This document shows, piece by piece, positions 1 through 8,463 of a DNA stretch of 64,000 nucleotides. Below the pieces are notes generated by a model. The model saw nothing but the letters and a program-made list of their open reading frames with translations. It searched no databases and was not told the DNA's origin. This DNA is from SOKP01 sp048887165. Lineage in GTDB: Archaea; Asgardarchaeota; Lokiarchaeia; Sigyniarchaeales; SOKP01. The stretch covers positions 3,781 through 67,780 of the forward strand of contig JBHLJZ010000008.1 in the NCBI GenBank assembly GCA_048887165.1, read 5' to 3'. The translations under genes were made by a program, and so were the position numbers. Each line of letters opens with the position of its first letter. Positions within the stretch are counted from its first letter, which is position 1.

Positions 1-975
1 GAAGAAAAAGAAGTTAATAAAGCTAAGAAATCTGAATCCAAATATGATTTGAATGATTTACCAGGTGTTGGTGATGCAACATTAAAGAAACTTAAGGAAG
101 TGGGAATTTTATCTGTGAGAACACTTGCTATGTATCCTCTACAAAAGTTAATGGATGACGCTGGTGTTGGTGAAAAGACTGCTCAAAAGTTGGTGAAAGC
201 AGCACAAGAAATTGAGCACATGACTTTTAAGTCTGCTGATGTAATTTGGGAAAAAAGAAAAGAAATGAGAAAATTAACTACCGGAAGTCAAAATTTAGAT
301 GATCTTTTAGCAGGAGGTCTTGAAACTGGTGCTGTTACGGAGATTTTTGGAGAATATCGAACTGGAAAAACTCAATTAGCCCATCAACTATGTGTTAATG
401 TTCAATTATCTTATGAAGATGGTGGTCTTGAAGGATCAGCATTATATCTTGATACAGAGGGTACATTTCGGCCAGAAAGAATAATTCAAATGTCTTTGGC
501 AAAAGATTTAGATCAGAAAAAAACATTAAAGAACATTATAGTGGGAAGAGCTTATAATAGTGATCATCAAATATTATTAATAAAAGAATCTCCCAAAATT
601 ATTGAAGAACGAAATATCAAATTAATTATTGTAGATTCTATAATTAGCCATTTTCGGAGTGAATATGTAGGGCGAGGAACTTTATCTACGAGACAGCAGT
701 TACTAAATAGCCATATTCATGATTTGTTAAGATTAACAGAAACATATGATGAAATGGCAGTTTTATTTACTAATCAAGTATCTTCAAGACCAGATGTTTT
801 TTATGGAAATCCTTTAATTCATACTGGGGGAAATATAATAGCACATGGTGCAACTATCAGAATTTTTGTGAGAAAAGGCAAGGGAGAGCAAAGAGTAGCA
901 AAAATTGTTGATGCGCCTCATTTACCCGAAGAAGATGCAGTATTTTCTATAACAGAAGATGGAATTACTGACTAA
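1..975 (+). CDS. radA: DNA repair and recombination protein RadA (5' end cut by window)
   Basis: RecA/Rad51-family strand-exchange ATPase of homologous recombination. The frame is open from base 1, so the gene starts upstream; the first 16 codons in the window are lysine-rich, and the TTG at 49 is only an internal candidate. Counting from that TTG, a helix-hairpin-helix domain (LPGVGDATLKKL, about residues 4-50) is followed by the ATPase core with Walker A GEYRTGKT (101-108), the TEGTFRPER motif and a Walker B LIIVDS. The C-terminal part with GGNIIAHGATIRI and DAPHLPEEDAVFSIT is typically archaeal. The P-loop resembles eukaryotic Rad51 (GEFRTGKT) more than the common archaeal GEFGSGKT. No partner gene is adjacent. 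Identity is secure; the true start lies outside the window. Confidence 0.95.
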   Translation, partial: EEKEVNKAKKSESKYDLNDLPGVGDATLKKLKEVGILSVRTLAMYPLQKLMDDAGVGEKTAQKLVKAAQEIEHMTFKSADVIWEKRKEMRKLTTGSQNLDDLLAGGLETGAVTEIFGEYRTGKTQLAHQLCVNVQLSYEDGGLEGSALYLDTEGTFRPERIIQMSLAKDLDQKKTLKNIIVGRAYNSDHQILLIKESPKIIEERNIKLIIVDSIISHFRSEYVGRGTLSTRQQLLNSHIHDLLRLTETYDEMAVLFTNQVSSRPDVFYGNPLIHTGGNIIAHGATIRIFVRKGKGEQRVAKIVDAPHLPEEDAVFSITEDGITD

Positions 976-1114
976 ATAAATTAATTTGCTTCATTAAATG
1001 AAAGCTTTAACTTCTCTAGGAAATCATAAACAACATTGTTAAATAAGCATTTATTAATTAGTTTTAAGTTTATTATCATATAAGAAATGAAGATGAAATT
1101 CCTTAGATGTAATT

Positions 1115-3250
1115 TTGCCTGAACGAGAAGAAAATTTAAACGAAGTATATACATTTGAATTTTATGAAGATGATTATACGGAGACATATGACCTAAAAGA
1201 AACAAAAGTTATTGAAGAATACAATGAAATTGATTTTGAATCCGATTTAAACGATGAGCAACTCGAAATTGTTAATAATCTTAAAGGTCCAATGTTAGTA
1301 ATAGCTGGTGCTGGTTCAGGTAAAACGAGAACAATTGTTTATTCTGTTGCAAAGTTGTTAGTATCAAGAGTGAAGCCTAGTGAAATCATGTTAGTCACAT
1401 TCACTAATAAAGCTGCAAATGAAATGATTAAGCGAGTAGAAACTCTCCTTGGTAAAAAACCAAAGGGAATTTGGGCTGGTACTTTTCATTCTATGGCTAA
1501 TAGATTTTTACGAATGTATGCTAAGAAATTGGGATTAAAGCCAAATTACACTATTATGGATGAAAGCGATTCGAAAACACTTATGAGATTAGCAATTGAT
1601 AAAGCAAACGTAAAGGAAGTTGAAGAACGCTTTCCTACTGCTGTAGTAGCTAAAGATATATTATCTTTTTCTATTAATTGCAACAAATCAATTCGTGAAG
1701 TGATTCAATGGAAGTATTACCAATTTGATAGTGATCCTGTCATAATGAAACTCAGTGAAGTGTTTACAATTTACAAAAAGAAAAAAGAGCAAGATAACTT
1801 AGTTGATTTTGATGACTTATTGGTTTTTTGGAATGCACTTCTTGAGGAAAGAAATATTGCACAAATGATTGCGAGAAGAATAAAATATGTATTAGTTGAT
1901 GAGTATCAAGATACAAATCATATTCAAGATGAAATAATCCATAAAATCGTTAAACAAAATCCAAATTATAATGTTATGGTTGTTGGAGACGATGCACAGA
2001 GCATATACGCTTTTCGAGGTGCTAATTTCCAAAATATTTTAGAATTTGAGAATAAATATCAAGATTGTCAGAGGCGTACAATAACTTATAATTATAGGAG
2101 TGTCCCTCAAATTTTAGATTTAGCAAATGATTCAATAAAGCATAACAAAAAGCAATTTAAAAAAACCATGAGACCCACTCGTCCAAAAGGTATTATACCT
2201 TTTCAAGTAAATGTGGCAGATGATAAAGATCAAGCTCGATTTATAGCAAATCAAATCTTAAAATTACGTTCGAATGGATATGCTTTGAATGAAATTGCGA
2301 TTCTTGTTCGAGCAAGTCATCATTCAATGCAAATAGAGATTGAATTAAAGACAAAAAATATTCCTTATGAAGTGAGGGCAGGTGTTGCATTTTTTGAAAA
2401 AGCTCATATAAAAGATATGATTGCACACCTCAGAGTCATTGAAAATCCTTATGATGAAATTTCTTGGTCTCGAATTTTTAGCATTATACCTGGAATAGGT
2501 AAAATTTCTGGTACAAAATTATTTGAAGCTATTGCCAAAACACCTAGTCCAATAAACCATTTGGTAAGCAAAACTTTTGCTTATGAAAAAGATAAAGTAT
2601 CTCGAATTTCAAAAGAAGCGAAAAAAAACACAATAGCTCATGTAAAAAATTTGTTAGGACTTTCAATTGAAGACAATCCTGGTGATATTATTAAAAAATT
2701 AATTCCAATTCTTGAAGATCATTTACAATCTAAATACGATAATTGGAAAGATAGAATTGATGATTTAGAACAACTTGCTGTTTACTCCCAAAACTTTACT
2801 AATCTTCGAAATTTCTTAGAAAACTTAAGTCTAAATTTATCAAATTTGGAATCTAAAACAGTTCAATTAGGAGACCAAACCGAGGAAGAAAAACCACTTG
2901 TGATTTCGACTATTCATCGTGCAAAAGGTCTTGAATGGCGCGTTATTTTCATTCCAATGCTTTGTGAAGACTCGTTTCCTTCCAGCAGGGTATTGGGTGA
3001 TCCCGAATCTTATGAAGAGGAGAGAAGAGTATTTTATGTGGCAATTACGAGAGCTAAAGACCTACTGTATTTAATATCACCAGCAGTTATTCATACTTAT
3101 AGAGGACTTCAAACGGTTCGATTATCTCAATTCGTCGCGGAATTAAACCCTAAAATATATACTAAGTCTTCAGTTCAATTTAAATCAAAAAGAAGAAAAA
3201 AAGCAACAATTCTAAAAGCCAATTTTAAAACAGCTAATGACTTGCTTTAA
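1115..3250 (+). CDS. UvrD/Rep/PcrA-type superfamily 1A DNA helicase
   Basis: ATP-dependent 3'-5' DNA helicase, probably in repair or replication restart. The 711-residue protein carries the Q motif LNDEQLEIV, Walker A AGAGSGKT (about 64-71), GTFHSMANRFLR (motif Ia/Ib region), motif II VDEYQDTN, motif III GDDAQSIYAFRGA, motif IV YNYRS, motif V STIHRAKGLEW and motif VI YVAITRAKDLLYL. About 45 acidic residues precede the helicase core. The start is TTG; two ATGs just upstream (1087, 1093) are out of frame. Length is normal for the family. UvrD-like helicases are mostly bacterial, so ancient transfer is possible but cannot be judged here. Confidence 0.93.
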   Translation: MPEREENLNEVYTFEFYEDDYTETYDLKETKVIEEYNEIDFESDLNDEQLEIVNNLKGPMLVIAGAGSGKTRTIVYSVAKLLVSRVKPSEIMLVTFTNKAANEMIKRVETLLGKKPKGIWAGTFHSMANRFLRMYAKKLGLKPNYTIMDESDSKTLMRLAIDKANVKEVEERFPTAVVAKDILSFSINCNKSIREVIQWKYYQFDSDPVIMKLSEVFTIYKKKKEQDNLVDFDDLLVFWNALLEERNIAQMIARRIKYVLVDEYQDTNHIQDEIIHKIVKQNPNYNVMVVGDDAQSIYAFRGANFQNILEFENKYQDCQRRTITYNYRSVPQILDLANDSIKHNKKQFKKTMRPTRPKGIIPFQVNVADDKDQARFIANQILKLRSNGYALNEIAILVRASHHSMQIEIELKTKNIPYEVRAGVAFFEKAHIKDMIAHLRVIENPYDEISWSRIFSIIPGIGKISGTKLFEAIAKTPSPINHLVSKTFAYEKDKVSRISKEAKKNTIAHVKNLLGLSIEDNPGDIIKKLIPILEDHLQSKYDNWKDRIDDLEQLAVYSQNFTNLRNFLENLSLNLSNLESKTVQLGDQTEEEKPLVISTIHRAKGLEWRVIFIPMLCEDSFPSSRVLGDPESYEEERRVFYVAITRAKDLLYLISPAVIHTYRGLQTVRLSQFVAELNPKIYTKSSVQFKSKRRKKATILKANFKTANDLL

Positions 3251-3320
3251 AAAATCTTAAGAAGGAATTCGTAAAAAATTAATAAAGAAAAATTTAAGTA
3301 TTTCTATCAAAAAGATTATC

Positions 3321-3788
3321 TTAAAAATTAAGATCAACATTTACTTCAATACCCATTCTAACAGATTCGGTGACTATACAGAAGTTTTCAAAAAAAGGTT
3401 TTAAATTTGCAGCTTCTTTTAAACATTGTTCAGCTCTTTTACGCGCGTCAGGATCTTCAATTTTAACATCAATTGTAACATCGATTTTTTTAACTCTCCA
3501 AAAGCCCTTTTCGTTACGGGTAATTGTCACTTCAGCTTCAGCCTTAAGATCATCCAAATTAAAATTTCTTTTTTTTAAACAAAAGATAAAACTTGCACTC
3601 AAGCAACCCAATACTGCCATTGCTAACATTCGTGAAGGATTTGGACCAAGCATGTCCACTTCATCTTTATGAGTATCATCAATATAGCAATCTTTTACTT
3701 TCATTTCTCCAAGTTCACATTTAAATATCATATCTTTCTCTAAGGAAATCCCTACTTTAGTTTTCATTTCTTCAGACAATCTGTTCAC
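3321..3788 (-). CDS. OsmC/Ohr-family protein
   Basis: Predicted 155-residue member of the OsmC/Ohr superfamily, whose characterised members are thiol peroxidases for organic hydroperoxides. The central helix GPNPSRMLAMAVLGCLSASF carries the first conserved cysteine (peroxidatic position). A second cysteine lies in FCIVTESVRMG near the C-terminus, as in the usual NFCPVSNTL-type motif. Length fits the family. It stands alone and convergent to the helicase gene. The generic OsmC group also contains proteins of unknown role, so the family is clear but the peroxidase activity is inferred. Confidence 0.8.
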   Translation of the reverse strand: MNRLSEEMKTKVGISLEKDMIFKCELGEMKVKDCYIDDTHKDEVDMLGPNPSRMLAMAVLGCLSASFIFCLKKRNFNLDDLKAEAEVTITRNEKGFWRVKKIDVTIDVKIEDPDARKRAEQCLKEAANLKPFFENFCIVTESVRMGIEVNVDLNF

Positions 3789-3876
3789 TCCTAATTTATT
3801 TTAAAAATGTAGTTTATAATTCAATTCTTCTAATTATTTCTTAAATATTTTTCATTTAATTTATAAGAAATTAAAG

Positions 3877-4467
3877 TTAACTAGCTTCTATTTTTTTTAA
3901 ATAGTAATGACGCTGTAAATGAAAATATAAAAAAGGAAAATAGAACAATACAATTAAAATGAATTTAAATGCGAAAAAAATAGCACAAACCATCATAAGG
4001 ATAAATAATAAAACTTCGATACCCATACAGACTCTATTTTGATAATATTTAACATCAAAAAACGATTCAGCTCTTTTATATTTCTTCAGGTATTCTCCAA
4101 TGTTTTCAAATTCCTCTCGTGAGATTAAAAGTTTTAAACCAACTTGTTTTTTTTGAAAGTAAAAGAAATTAGTGCCCCAATCAAAAGTGTCGATAACTAT
4201 ATGGATAAAATATACAAATCCGCTAAAGAATAAGGCTATCCAATTAAAAATGAATCCAAAAATCATAATAATTATACTTGGTACTATTGAGTGAGAAATT
4301 AACATTCTGTGATTATTGTTTATTGCATATTTTGAGAAAAATACATCAAAATCACAGATAAATGAAGAAAAAATTATTAATAAAAATTCGATTAAAATAA
4401 AACTGTAAAAGTAATGCAGAATTGAAGAGATAATAACTCCAACCGCAAAATGTGAATTAATATGCAT
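3877..4467 (-). CDS. YdjM/DUF457-like membrane protein, putative metal-dependent hydrolase
   Basis: A 196-residue multi-pass membrane protein with about five hydrophobic segments. Polar residues sit in the pattern of the YdjM (DUF457) family: an N-terminal His (INSHFAVG), CDFDVFF, then HRMLISHS, and HIVIDTFDWG. These His/Asp positions are thought to bind metal in the predicted membrane-bound hydrolases. The start ATG overlaps no other gene; the PfkB kinase gene lies just upstream on the same strand with a short gap, so the two may be cotranscribed. Family assignment rests on motif pattern only; the substrate is unknown. Confidence 0.55.
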   Translation of the reverse strand: MHINSHFAVGVIISSILHYFYSFILIEFLLIIFSSFICDFDVFFSKYAINNNHRMLISHSIVPSIIIMIFGFIFNWIALFFSGFVYFIHIVIDTFDWGTNFFYFQKKQVGLKLLISREEFENIGEYLKKYKRAESFFDVKYYQNRVCMGIEVLLFILMMVCAIFFAFKFILIVLFYFPFLYFHLQRHYYLKKIEAS

Positions 4468-4495
4468 ATTTAGTAATAATTTATTTTAATTTTGC

Positions 4496-5479
4496 TTAAG
4501 TGATATAATTCTTGTTTAAAACTCTTTTTATAACTTTGCTTTTCTCTTTAAACCCCGCAGGCCCTTTTTTTTCAACTAAAAATGAAGCAGCTGCTGAAGC
4601 TAAATGAGCTGCTCTTTCCACGTTTTGCCAGTTCATATTTGACTTAATAAACTCATATAAAAAGATTGCTAAGTAAACATCACCGGCACCAGTTTCATCC
4701 ACTACTTCTTTAGCTTTAAATGCAGGAATCTCTAACAGCTTTTCTTCTTTTTTAATTATCATAGAGCCTGCTTCTCCTAAAGTCATAATGAAGATCCCTC
4801 CCGTTCCGAATTGATTAAAGCATTCCATAACATCATAAAAATCATCACAACCAGATAATAATTTCATTTCAATTTCCGATCCTTTAAGTATAAGACGATC
4901 TGCAATTAAATTTATTACGTTCCTCATGTTCGATATTATTTCTTCATCATGAATATAAGATACGATTCCATTATCATCTATATATCTTATAAAACCTTGT
5001 AGATCTATTCCAATATATGCCTCTGGAAATTTCTTAATTATTTTTGAAACATATTCATATGAGATTTCATTACATAAAGGAGCTAAAACTATTACTTGCG
5101 GTGAATTATGATAAAAATATTCAGGGATATCTTCAAATTTTAGATTTGGGCTTCTTGATTTAAGTGTTAGCGTTCTGTTATGATTAAAATAATCTAATAC
5201 AAAATTGGTATTATTAGTATTAGACCACTTTAAACCTCTCAAGTCAATATCTTTATTATCGAACGATTTTAGCAACTCTTTTTTAAAATTTAACTCCCCT
5301 AAATTTGAGATTATACCGATTTTTACATCTTTATTATATTTTCTCAAAGCTAATGAACCAAATGAAACAGTTCCTCCTATAGTTGGTTTATGTGTTTTTT
5401 TAAATCTAACAATGCTATCAATAGCTAAATGTCCAATGAACAAAATTGATGTTGTACTTTGATCGATTTTATTTCTCAT
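4496..5479 (-). CDS. PfkB-family carbohydrate/nucleoside kinase
   Basis: Ribokinase-like (PfkB) small-molecule kinase of 327 residues, near the usual family length. The N-terminal region has the substrate-side glycine motif GGTVSFGSLALRKY. The C-terminal signature DETGAGDVYLAIFLYEF contains the anion hole and catalytic Asp (GAGD). Nothing specifies the sugar or nucleoside phosphorylated. Divergent PfkB proteins of this kind in archaea often act on myo-inositol, nucleosides or sugar phosphates. The neighbouring gene downstream is the YdjM-like membrane protein, which gives no clear pathway. Confidence 0.82.
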   Translation of the reverse strand: MRNKIDQSTTSILFIGHLAIDSIVRFKKTHKPTIGGTVSFGSLALRKYNKDVKIGIISNLGELNFKKELLKSFDNKDIDLRGLKWSNTNNTNFVLDYFNHNRTLTLKSRSPNLKFEDIPEYFYHNSPQVIVLAPLCNEISYEYVSKIIKKFPEAYIGIDLQGFIRYIDDNGIVSYIHDEEIISNMRNVINLIADRLILKGSEIEMKLLSGCDDFYDVMECFNQFGTGGIFIMTLGEAGSMIIKKEEKLLEIPAFKAKEVVDETGAGDVYLAIFLYEFIKSNMNWQNVERAAHLASAAASFLVEKKGPAGFKEKSKVIKRVLNKNYIT

Positions 5480-5630
5480 CTATTTTTTTTTATTTCTTAT
5501 TCTTCAAAAAATTTTCCCAATTATTCGAAGTGGAAAACTTAAAAATAGTTTTTAAAGAAATCGTTTTAAAATGGAAATTTGCTAAAAAATTTAATGATAA
5601 TCAAATAAGATTGATATAAACAAAAAGGAG

Positions 5631-6740
5631 TTAAGCTCCTTTAATTGATTTATTTAATTCAAGAATTTTTTGATCTTTTTCTTGAATTGTTAGTTTCAAT
5701 TTATTAATTGTACTTTGGAGATTCTCAATTAATCCTGTCATTGGCCCGGATGTACCGATTTTTTCGGTAGGTTGGGATAATTTTAATTGAGCGATAATAT
5801 CATCCTTTTCTGCTAATTTACCTTCAAGCTCTCTTAACTTAGATATGATTTCTTGTGGTATCTCTTTTTCTTTTGACTTTTCTTTAAGATCGTTTTGTAG
5901 ATTACTTAACTCTCTCTTAAGATTCACATTTTCTCTTTGTAATTCTTCTAAATCTTCAGTATTAAACTTAAAACCTTTATCTTCTAACGCCTGTCTTAAC
6001 TGAGATTTTTCTTCATTTAATTTTTCAATAATTTTTTTATATTTATTAAGATCGGTTTGTAAATCTTGACATAGTAATTCAAGTGGTTTTGATGATGTTT
6101 CGGGAGGCAGTGGTTTTATTACTGCAGGCTCAATATTTTCAACGGGTACAACATAATCAATAGGTAAACTCTTTAATTTTTCAACTTGTTGATTGAGTAA
6201 TGCTTTATTTTCTTGTTTTAGTTCCGAGATACTTGCCTGCAAATCAATAATTTGACTTTTTTTCTTAGATAATTCAGATTGTAATTCTTCAACCAAATTT
6301 ATATTTACTGAATCAGCTGGAGATTGAGATTGAAATTGAGGTTTACTAATATCCTGTTTTAATAATACTAACTCATTCTCCTTTCCTTTTATTTCTTCAT
6401 CTTTTTCTAAAAGTAATTTTACCATACTCTTTACTTTATTGCTTAATTCTAAATTTTCTTGTTCTATTTCATTTAATTTTATGGTTACTTGTGTAGTTAC
6501 TTCCTCTTTTTCTAATTTCAATCGCTCTTTTTCTTCAACGGTTCTTTTAATAATATCTTCAGATTTACTTATAAGCTCAATATTTTCAGCTATTTTTTTT
6601 CTCAATTGTTCATTTTCTTTTTGTAATAATTCTAATTTATTTATAGTATCTTCAATAACTGATGGAGATTTATTATCTGTTGCCATTTTCTTTTTCCATA
6701 AACTGATAAAATCCTCAATTTTCTCGTTATCTTCAGGCAT
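5631..6740 (-). CDS. Long coiled-coil protein of unknown function
   Basis: A 369-residue, highly charged protein that is almost entirely heptad-like coiled coil (Glu/Lys/Leu/Ile rich). A short proline-rich break lies around residues 205-220 (PVENIEPAVIKPLPPETSSK). No membrane segment, signal peptide or enzymatic motif is visible. The extreme N-terminus (NEKIEDFISLWKKKMA) looks like a short helical cap. It lies downstream of the Memo gene with a gap of about 35 bases, so the two may share a transcript. A structural or scaffold role is plausible but nothing identifies it; SMC-like ATPase motifs are absent. Confidence 0.6.
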   Translation of the reverse strand: MPEDNEKIEDFISLWKKKMATDNKSPSVIEDTINKLELLQKENEQLRKKIAENIELISKSEDIIKRTVEEKERLKLEKEEVTTQVTIKLNEIEQENLELSNKVKSMVKLLLEKDEEIKGKENELVLLKQDISKPQFQSQSPADSVNINLVEELQSELSKKKSQIIDLQASISELKQENKALLNQQVEKLKSLPIDYVVPVENIEPAVIKPLPPETSSKPLELLCQDLQTDLNKYKKIIEKLNEEKSQLRQALEDKGFKFNTEDLEELQRENVNLKRELSNLQNDLKEKSKEKEIPQEIISKLRELEGKLAEKDDIIAQLKLSQPTEKIGTSGPMTGLIENLQSTINKLKLTIQEKDQKILELNKSIKGA

Positions 6741-6774
6741 AATTCTACAAATTTTTCCTTGAATTTTATATTTT

Positions 6775-7656
6775 TTATTTTATTAATATCCCAGAAAAAT
6801 ACCCTACACAATATCCAAAACTCCCTGTTTTTTCATGACTGGTATAATATCGTAATAATTTTCCTCTACTAGCATTTAACTTTTTACAGATTAACATTAA
6901 AGTTGTGATTGTCTGCGTACCACACACCGTTGTATTTGAAGCTGCTGAAAAGGTTTTCTGAGGATCGAATATGGTAAAAGCATCTATAACATCTTGATCA
7001 TATCTTTTAAACTCAAGGAATTGGTTGTTATCATGAACTTGTTTGTGGGACATGTCTGATGAGGCTACAATCACAACGTCCTTACCACTAGCATTTATTG
7101 CTGAAGCTATATCTTCTGATATCTCTTCCAGAATTTTAAAGTTTCTGCGGGTACCTACTTTTATAGTCAAAATTTTAATATCCTTATCATTTGCACAAAA
7201 TTTTATGAAGGGGAGTTGTATTTCAATATTATGCTCTTCTTCTAATCTCCCTAGAAATGCGGATTCATCTTTTATTATTGTCTTACTTATATTTAACACA
7301 TGATTTGCTAAATCGTTATCGATTTCTAAATTCCCAAGCGGTGTTTCCCATTCTCCTTCATCTAAAAGAGCAACTTTTCCATATCCTAAATGGTCTGTTC
7401 CCAATATTATTACAGTTTCAGGAATTCTTTCTTTAAATAGATTTAAATATGTGAATGCCGCACAATTTCCAGAATAAACATAGCCAGCATGTGGCGAAAC
7501 TCCACCAATTATAGTTCTGTTGTCCTGATTTAATGAAATAGGTAATTCACAAGGTCCAAATTCCTTGTCTAAAAATAATTTTTTTAGCTGAGATCTTAAT
7601 GCATCTTTGCTACCGGGATACCAGGAACCAGCATGTAAAGCTCGTCTCACAACCAT
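6775..7656 (-). CDS. Memo-family protein (AmmeMemoRadiSam protein B)
   Basis: A 293-residue member of the Memo family, related in fold to LigB-type non-haem-iron dioxygenases. Family landmarks are HAGSWYPGS at the N-terminus, GGVSPHAGYVYSGNCAA, LGTDHLGYG, EEHNIEIQLPF and VASSDMSH. These contain the conserved His residues at the dioxygenase-like metal pocket (H of PHAGY, H of EEHNIE, H of SDMSH). The C-terminus GSFGYCVGYFSGILI is typical. In many archaea it is linked to an AMMECR1 protein and a radical SAM enzyme, but neither is adjacent here. The start follows an AGGTGA-type ribosome binding site. Function in archaea is unsettled. Confidence 0.88.
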   Translation of the reverse strand: MVVRRALHAGSWYPGSKDALRSQLKKLFLDKEFGPCELPISLNQDNRTIIGGVSPHAGYVYSGNCAAFTYLNLFKERIPETVIILGTDHLGYGKVALLDEGEWETPLGNLEIDNDLANHVLNISKTIIKDESAFLGRLEEEHNIEIQLPFIKFCANDKDIKILTIKVGTRRNFKILEEISEDIASAINASGKDVVIVASSDMSHKQVHDNNQFLEFKRYDQDVIDAFTIFDPQKTFSAASNTTVCGTQTITTLMLICKKLNASRGKLLRYYTSHEKTGSFGYCVGYFSGILIK

Positions 7657-7792
7657 TTTTTTATCACCTATCTACAAATTATATTATAATCATTATATTA
7701 AATAATTTTTATAGTATTTTCATATAATCTTATTTTTTATTACGTCTTTTCATTAAAAGAATTATTAAGATATACAAAATATTTTTATCTTA

Positions 7793-8395
7793 ATGAATGA
7801 TGAAAAGAATAGTATTATTACGCTAGATGAGATTACTAAAGAGAAAGTTCCAGAAAAAATACCAACAAAATTAATTAATTCTAGAGTTATTGTTTTTAAT
7901 CCATTACATGCTACATATCTTTATGTAAAGCGAAAATTCTTTGGATCCCCGCTTGGAATAAGCAAACCACGTTTAGAATATTTTTCAAAACCCTCAGAAT
8001 TATCATTAATAGAAGCTTTTTATTTATTAAAGAATGAGAAAATAACCATTTTTGATCCGCAGAAAAATAAATATCTTGAAGTAGAAGAATTCTATGAGTT
8101 CGCTAAAAAAATCCATCATAAATTCGAAGAGAAGTTTATTATATATAAAGATCTAAGAGAAAAAGGATATATCCCTCGACCTGGGCTTAAATTTGGTGCG
8201 GATTTTGTGGTTTATAAAAAGGGACCCGGTTTAGAGCATTCACCTTTCATTGTTCATGTTTTACCGCATGACTCAAAAATTTCTGCTATTGATATGGTTC
8301 GAGCTGGTAGATTAGCTACTTCAGTTAGGAAAAAATTTGTTATAGCTAATCCTCTAACCCTAAGTTATTACTTCTTTGAATGGTTTAAACCTTAG
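7793..8395 (+). CDS. endA: tRNA-splicing endonuclease
   Basis: Archaeal tRNA intron endonuclease of 200 residues, the size of the homotetrameric (alpha4) class. The C-terminal catalytic half has all three triad landmarks: Tyr in LKFGADFVVYKKGP, His in LEHSPFIVHV and Lys in SVRKKFVIANP. The N-terminal half (PSELSLIEAFYLL) is the usual small alpha/beta domain. It cleaves bulge-helix-bulge motifs at tRNA intron borders. It is divergent from the Memo gene and monocistronic. Identification is firm from the catalytic motifs. Confidence 0.92.
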   Translation: MNDEKNSIITLDEITKEKVPEKIPTKLINSRVIVFNPLHATYLYVKRKFFGSPLGISKPRLEYFSKPSELSLIEAFYLLKNEKITIFDPQKNKYLEVEEFYEFAKKIHHKFEEKFIIYKDLREKGYIPRPGLKFGADFVVYKKGPGLEHSPFIVHVLPHDSKISAIDMVRAGRLATSVRKKFVIANPLTLSYYFFEWFKP

Positions 8396-8463
8396 ATAAA
8401 TTTAATCAAGATTTGAATTTCGAATATTGAATATGTTCTTATAAATCCTGAGAAAGCAGTTTC

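Noticed and set aside
981..1205. Minus-strand open frame of 74 codons after radA
   Set aside because: Overlaps the start of the helicase gene antisense and shows no protein-like pattern.
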